Source of the DNA: Raphanus sativus
Taxonomy: Eukaryota > Streptophyta > Magnoliopsida > Brassicales > Brassicaceae
Assembly: GCF_000801105.2 (NCBI RefSeq)
Contig: NC_079512.1
Span: 310,001-374,000, forward strand
DNA length: 64,000 bases
Direction of reading: 5' to 3'
The first letter of the stretch is position 1. Every line of letters starts with the position of its first letter. The translations under genes and the position numbers were made by a program. Below the pieces are notes generated by a model, which searched no databases, had not been told where the DNA came from, and saw only the letters and a program-made list of their open reading frames with translations. This document shows, piece by piece, positions 59,640-64,000 of this stretch.

Positions 59640-60200
59640 TCCGCACTGTTTTGGAATTTAGGGTTCATCACAATCTTGGATCTCCGCCATCAGAGAATCT
59701 GAGATGCAGAGGTCGTCGTTACGATTCCGTTTGTTAGGGTTTCGATCACTTCTTTTCGCCTTCAGTATAAAAAGGTATGATTTCCTCCTCTAATAACCAT
59801 CCTCTCTCTCTCCTTCGAGGGTTTCTCTGAGATTCTAATCTAGGTGTTGTTGTGCAGAATTTAACTGTTTATGTATCTGACCGGAGCATTCAGAGCTAGA
59901 TACGGCAGTGTTGGGCCGTTCCACGAAACAACAGGTCTTGAGTCGCTTCATCTCGGCGGAGGCATTTTCGGCAACTAACTATGCTAACTCCCGAGAAATC
60001 CGGTGGTTTTACATCGTTTCTTGATCTTCCACCTACACAAGCAGTGAGCTTCTCCATTTCTCTGATTCATCATCATCGTTTCTTCAAGCACTGGCCGGTA
60101 AAGGAATCCGTTTAAATATCTCCCCACCGCCGCTTCTGGACATTGGCTTTTCCTTCTAACTCAGCCATCTTGGAGCGAGCAGCTAGCTTCTCGGTACTAC
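59640..60200 (+). other. Possible further captured gene pieces, unidentified
   Basis: Base composition is close to genic (less AT-rich than the flanks) with a 'gtatgatt..ttgtgcag' intron-like stretch at about 59775-59858. A short open piece at 59981-60112 reads MLTPEKSGGFTSFLDLPP and onward; I do not recognise it. Probably exon or leader sequence taken from a gene. Confidence 0.35.
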
Positions 60201-60219
60201 GTACGCGCCACTGAGAAGC

Positions 60220-60608
60220 TTGCAGACGATGAAGAAGCCGAGACGCTCTTTGTGGCGTTTTCTGAGTTTGAAGAGCGATGCAAGGAGCCGGAACGTGCTA
60301 GGTTTATCTACAAGTTTGCTCTTGATCATATTCCTACAGGGAGGGCTGCGGATTTGTATAAAAGTTTTGTGGCATTTTATAAACAGTATGGTGATAAGGA
60401 TGGGATGCCACTTCTGGGAAGAGGAGGTTTCAGTATGAAGATGAAGTGAGGAAGAACCCTTTGAACTATGATTCTTGGTTTGATTACGTTAAGCTTGAAG
60501 AAACTGTGGGGAACAAAGATAGGATAAGGGAGATCTATGAGAAGGTTATTGTTAAGATTTCACCTGCTGAAGAGAAACAATACTGGCAAAAATACATTTT
60601 TCTCTGGT
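60220..60608 (+). pseudogene. Captured fragment of a crooked-neck-like (HAT-repeat) splicing factor
   Basis: The reading FSEFEERCKEPERARFIYKF, then ALDHIPTGRAADLYKSFVAF, then KQYGDKDG matches HAT-repeat proteins of the CRN/Clf1 type, which serve in the spliceosome. The frame shifts near 60400, after which RRFQYEDEVRKNPLNYD and WFDYVKLEETVGNKDRIREI continue the same protein up to a splice-donor-like TG|GTAAGT at 60607. So it holds one or two exons and the start of an intron, copied from genomic DNA. It is only a small part of a ~700-residue protein and is frame-broken. Confidence 0.85.
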
Positions 60609-61627
60609 AAGTTTATTCTTTTTCAGTTTGGTTTTGGCAATAATGCATAATCGATTTAGCTGGAATTGGAATGTTGCCTTCTTATGTAGTTATATGTGAA
60701 TCATGCTTTGAATAAGAAGGTTAAGTTTTTAAACTGAGTTGTTAGAGTTTGATCATGATTTGATTTTCATAAGTAGTTTCTTCAACAGTGAAAGCTATTG
60801 GTGTTTGTCTTTATTAGCGTATTTGGTTCTGCGATTTTGACAATAATGCAGACGTGAATTCTAAAATAAACATACTGAATATATAAATTATAATATTTTT
60901 TCTTGGATTTTTCAATTGTTTACATTGATATCTTCTCACAGTTGGTCAATTCTCATGAGCATATAATATAAAACATAAATTGTACTATTGTTGTCAATGT
61001 GAGGTAATTTCGTAACTCACGGTTTAATTGAGTACGTGTGGGGCATGTCACTAGAGCGAGATGGAGAGCAACGGAGCAAGCGCCGGAGAGCGACGGAACG
61101 AGTGGAGTTGAGCTGATGGACCATGTGACATGCAGATCAAGGACAGCCATGGAACAAGTGACGGAGAGTGTGACGAGAGATAGCAAAGGCAATTCTTACA
61201 TTATCATATGGGAGGTCGATAGGCTCTCGGACATGGTGAGTTTATAAGAGCTGCAATTTTTTGTTTTGTTTTAGTACGAAAAGGGGGATGAAGGATTGTA
61301 ATTTAAGTTGATTTTTTTTTGAAAAAATTAGGTTCGAAGTTTCTGTAAATGGAGGGATGGAAGTCGCGGTGGAGTCTGACCTGACTGCATAGCTTCTCAT
61401 GAGGCTGTTGTTCAAATTCGGTGGCATTACAGCAGACGGGAAAGCTAGAGTACAGCGATAACGCAGAGGTTAATGTTTTATCTCCTTCATTCTTCATCTG
61501 TCTGCATGGTCTATTTTTACACAATAAGAATGTTAACAACAGTGGTGAACGATATGCATCATGTATGTATGACTAATCAGCTATGAGGCTTTCGGGTGAG
61601 TTGCAGTGATATGATATGTGACTTTAG

Positions 61628-62279
61628 TAGATATACATTAGGATTCTGTTAAGGGGATGATACTAGATGATGAGTATGTACTCATGAGATCTGCTAATAT
61701 CAACCAAATATCATTGGCCGGTACAAAAGATACAGAAATAGCAATGGGTGCATATCAACCCCATCATACATGGACTAACAAGGGAAGACACCCACGTGGC
61801 CAGGTTTGCCTTCTTTCTATCATCATCATCATATATACCGTAACAAAACCTCAAAAGTTAGATTGAGATATGCTAGAGAAGTTGTGTTTCTGGTGGTTGT
61901 AAAGTAAATAGAAGTATAGACTCGAATCTGCTTGGAAGAATAATACCATATTAACTGAGAGGCATTTTGATCTCTCTATCTATCCGCAGGTGTATGGGTA
62001 CAGAATGTCACTATGAACAGATCATTTAGGCAAAACAGGAGATGAGTTCGTGGAGCCTGCTGATCTATAATGCGTGAATAACTTTCGCTGAAGGAAACTG
62101 GAAAAGTTTCATAACTTCGGAATTCTCGGAGCTGCAAGATCACTTGATTAAATATCCTCTACAAGTAGACAGTGAAGCTAAAGTGAGCTCACTTCCAGAT
62201 TACGACAGCTTCCCAGATGTTGGTGGTAAGATCATTGGAGTTCATTCAATGGCTCACCCTGATACTCTAGCCATGTAAT
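61628..62279 (+). pseudogene. Captured 3' fragment of phospholipase D delta
   Basis: Exon-like 61648-61802 reads [18 protein letters not shown] then [18 protein letters not shown] and GRHPRGQ; after an intron (GT at about 61803, ending CAG at 61989) it resumes with VYGYRMSL, HLGKTGDEFVEPADL, and near the end LPDYDSFPDVGGKIIGVHSM. These match the last part of plant PLD delta-type enzymes, which hydrolyse membrane phospholipids to phosphatidic acid. The His of the second HKD catalytic motif is not preserved, and stops and frame changes interrupt the rest. The retained intron shows capture from DNA, not from mRNA. Confidence 0.85.
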
Positions 62280-62399
62280 GTTACATGGTTCGTTTCGATT
62301 CTGAAGAAAAAGAAGCTGAGAGAGTGTTGTGTGATTTGTGTACATTTAACTGTACATGCTCTGTGTTTCTTATTTTTCTCAAGTAATAAAGAAACTGTA

Positions 62400-63197
62400 A
62401 TATAATTCCACATGGATGTAATTTGAGGTTTCAGTTCAGATTTATTAAACCCAAAAACAAAGATTCAATATCAAATCTACATTTTAATTCTGTTTCTAAC
62501 GATATTCTCCGGTATTCAAACTTAAATGCAAAGATAATTAAACCAAACCAAGCGAGAGAAACTTACTTGCGACATACTAGAAATTAAAAAAAAATGGATT
62601 GTTTATGGAATGCACTGTAAGAAACGTGAGACTTGCCACATGCAATTAATTATACGGGTAGCAAAATTTGTTTAGTTCATCTGTAGACGAAGGAGAGAAA
62701 CAAATTAGTAAAAACAAATTCCTAACTCTCCCCGGTCTGGATTGCCACCTCAGAGTTGTCTACGCGTTTCTTTGGCGATGGTAAGCTTACAGTATCCTAT
62801 CTATCAATCAGTATTATACTCTTTCGAGAATTACAATCAAGCAGAAGAAAAAAATGATTATGCAACAGTTGTTTTTTTATGTGGATCTCTCCGAGAAGTA
62901 ACAGCAGAGGTTTTACCAACAAAAAAAAGGAGAATATCAGAAATTATAAACCAATGTGCAAAAATTATATTCAAAAGGTATCACATAAAAATAAAACAAC
63001 CAATTCTACTCTGAAAACTAAAAACAAAATTTGTTTAATAACCTTAATCAGTTTGGATGATATGGTTACTTTGATAAAGTAATAATAAAATGTGTATATT
63101 CTTAAATAATCAATTTTCAGTTATTATGTTATTTAACTAACTTCAGAAAAAAAAATTAAGTTGATTCATTTTTCACATTATCTAAATCATGAATAGG
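62400..63197. other. Distal Helitron interior, no gene seen
   Basis: AT-rich. The open frame 62742-63014 has no family resemblance. No terminus or RNA gene was recognised. Confidence 0.4.
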
Positions 63198-63499
63198 TTT
63201 TTTTTTATAACGTCTCTTTATTAATTAGAATGAGTTTACATAAACATTATGCAAATCCAACATAATGGCCTCAGGAACATAATAATGAAACCAGAAAGTA
63301 TTATCAAGAGGAATATGTTGCTTTGCCATCTTATCTGCTGGTTTGTTGCTTTCTCTAGACGTCCAATGAAACTCCACATCGCTGAAATTGTTCTTCCACC
63401 ATAAAACATCTCTGATCCAGTTGTGCCCATCAAAATGTAAGCATCTCCGGTTCAAAGTATCAATCACCTCCTTGCAGTCACTCTCAAAAATATCAACAG

Positions 63500-63503
<4 letters not shown>
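63198..63503 (-). mobile_element. 5'-truncated LINE fragment (RNase H-like end)
   Basis: On the minus strand from about 63503 the reading VDIFESDCKEVIDTLNRR, followed by DVLWWKNNFSDVEFHWTSRE and SNKPADKMAK, is the RNase H-like C-terminal part of plant LINE-type polyproteins. It ends shortly before a T-run at about 63198-63208 (an A-tail on the minus strand). The 5' end stops at an (AT)n repeat. It is a short dead-on-arrival insertion, unrelated in strand and region to the LINE at 1-3969. Confidence 0.75.
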
Positions 63504-63559
<56 letters not shown>

Positions 63560-63560
63560 T
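63503..63560. repeat. (TA)n followed by (GA)n microsatellite
   Basis: About 38 bases of TA repeat run directly into about 18 bases of GA repeat. Likely highly length-variable. Confidence 0.9.
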
Positions 63561-63902
63561 GAAAGCAATTCTTGATTTATAAATTGAATTTCAACTGTAA
63601 TTACAAGTATTTTACTTACTTTTTAGTAAAGGTATAATCTTATCATGCTATTACAACATATGCGAAACTAAAAAAAAATAGTTAGACATATGCGAAGATA
63701 ATTTAAAATCTGTTCTCATTATAAAAACATTACAAAAAAGTAGATAATAACTAAAGTAATATTATGTAATAAAATATATTGACAACAAATACAAAAAGAA
63801 AACAAAAGACAAAATAAGCAAACATCAAACAACAAATCATATAAGAATAAAAACAAGATCACAAGTCAAGTAAATCCCGCCCGTAGGGCGGGCTACCACT
63901 AG

Positions 63903-64000
63903 TGTATTCATAATATACAAGTTAAGAAAACGATGAATAAACTGTGTTCATTAAAAATCAGTTTTGTTCTGCTATTGTCTTTAAAAAAAATTAAAATAAA
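63903..64000. other. Window end, nothing recognised
   Basis: AT-rich sequence after the Helitron 4 end; no feature seen. Confidence 0.4.

Larger units (their letters stand above)
59426..63902 (+). mobile_element. Helitron 4, gene-capturing chimera
   Basis: The 3' end is firm: perfect hairpin CCCGCCC-gta-GGGCGGG at 63876-63892, then CTACCACTAG ending at 63902 before a T. A matching 5' end, TCTATTACTATAAAG after an A (start 59426 or 59430), is plausible but less typical. Inside are plus-strand pieces of at least two unrelated genes, a crooked-neck-like gene and a phospholipase D, with retained introns and broken frames. There is also a later LINE fragment on the minus strand. This mix is the classic product of Helitron gene capture. 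Confidence 0.65.

Noticed and set aside
61038..61247. Open frame in Helitron 4 as an active gene
   Set aside because: Short, with no recognisable family, promoter or splice structure; left as unidentified Helitron interior.

Overview
This is plant nuclear DNA from a Brassicaceae species, most likely Brassica or a close relative such as Raphanus. The evidence is spliced genes with GT-AG introns, AT-rich intergenic DNA, eukaryotic tRNAs with internal promoter boxes, and plant transposons. From memory, the gene order matches the lower end of Arabidopsis chromosome 1, about At1g80290 to At1g80460: a GT64 glycosyltransferase, an AOP-like dioxygenase, GA3OX4, GA3OX2, KTN1, ISS1/VAS1, CYCA2;4, GLYK, a RIE1-like RING protein, NAA15, XRCC1, VQ11 and GLI1. 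Exon chains given here were assembled by hand, checked for GT-AG borders and reading phase, and give proteins close to the Arabidopsis lengths.

Layout. 1-3969 is the 3' part of a decayed LINE, with the end of ORF1 and a broken ORF2. 4-6 kb holds diverged ~310-bp tandem repeats. 6-12.5 kb holds the GT64 gene and three 2-oxoglutarate dioxygenases, two of them gibberellin 3-oxidases in tandem on the minus strand. 15.4-20.3 kb holds katanin p60 and the ISS1/VAS1 aminotransferase. 20.3-27 kb has no gene; it holds a degenerate telomere-like repeat inside a 515-bp duplication, and a dead PIF/Harbinger transposon. 27.4-43.7 kb is gene-dense: CYCA2;4, GLYK, RING, NAA15 and XRCC1. 44-50.9 kb holds tRNA-Ser(AGA), VQ11, tRNA-Cys(GCA) and a glycerol kinase pseudogene.

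From 51 kb to the end, synteny gives way to a transposon field dominated by Helitrons: one at 51038-52290, a second abutting it with a near-identical 972-bp internal tandem duplication, a third on the minus strand, and a fourth of about 4.5 kb. The fourth carries fragments of a crooked-neck-like HAT-repeat gene and a phospholipase D delta gene. A small secreted cysteine-rich peptide gene with four W-boxes upstream lies between the last two.

Functionally the syntenic genes are housekeeping or hormone genes with no operon-like links: gibberellin activation, auxin and ethylene balance, microtubule severing, cell cycle, photorespiration, N-terminal acetylation and DNA repair. The points most worth a second look are the Helitron gene-capture chimera, the abutting Helitrons, the triply broken GLI1 gene, the expanded destruction box in CYCA2;4, and the W-box-rich cysteine-rich peptide gene.
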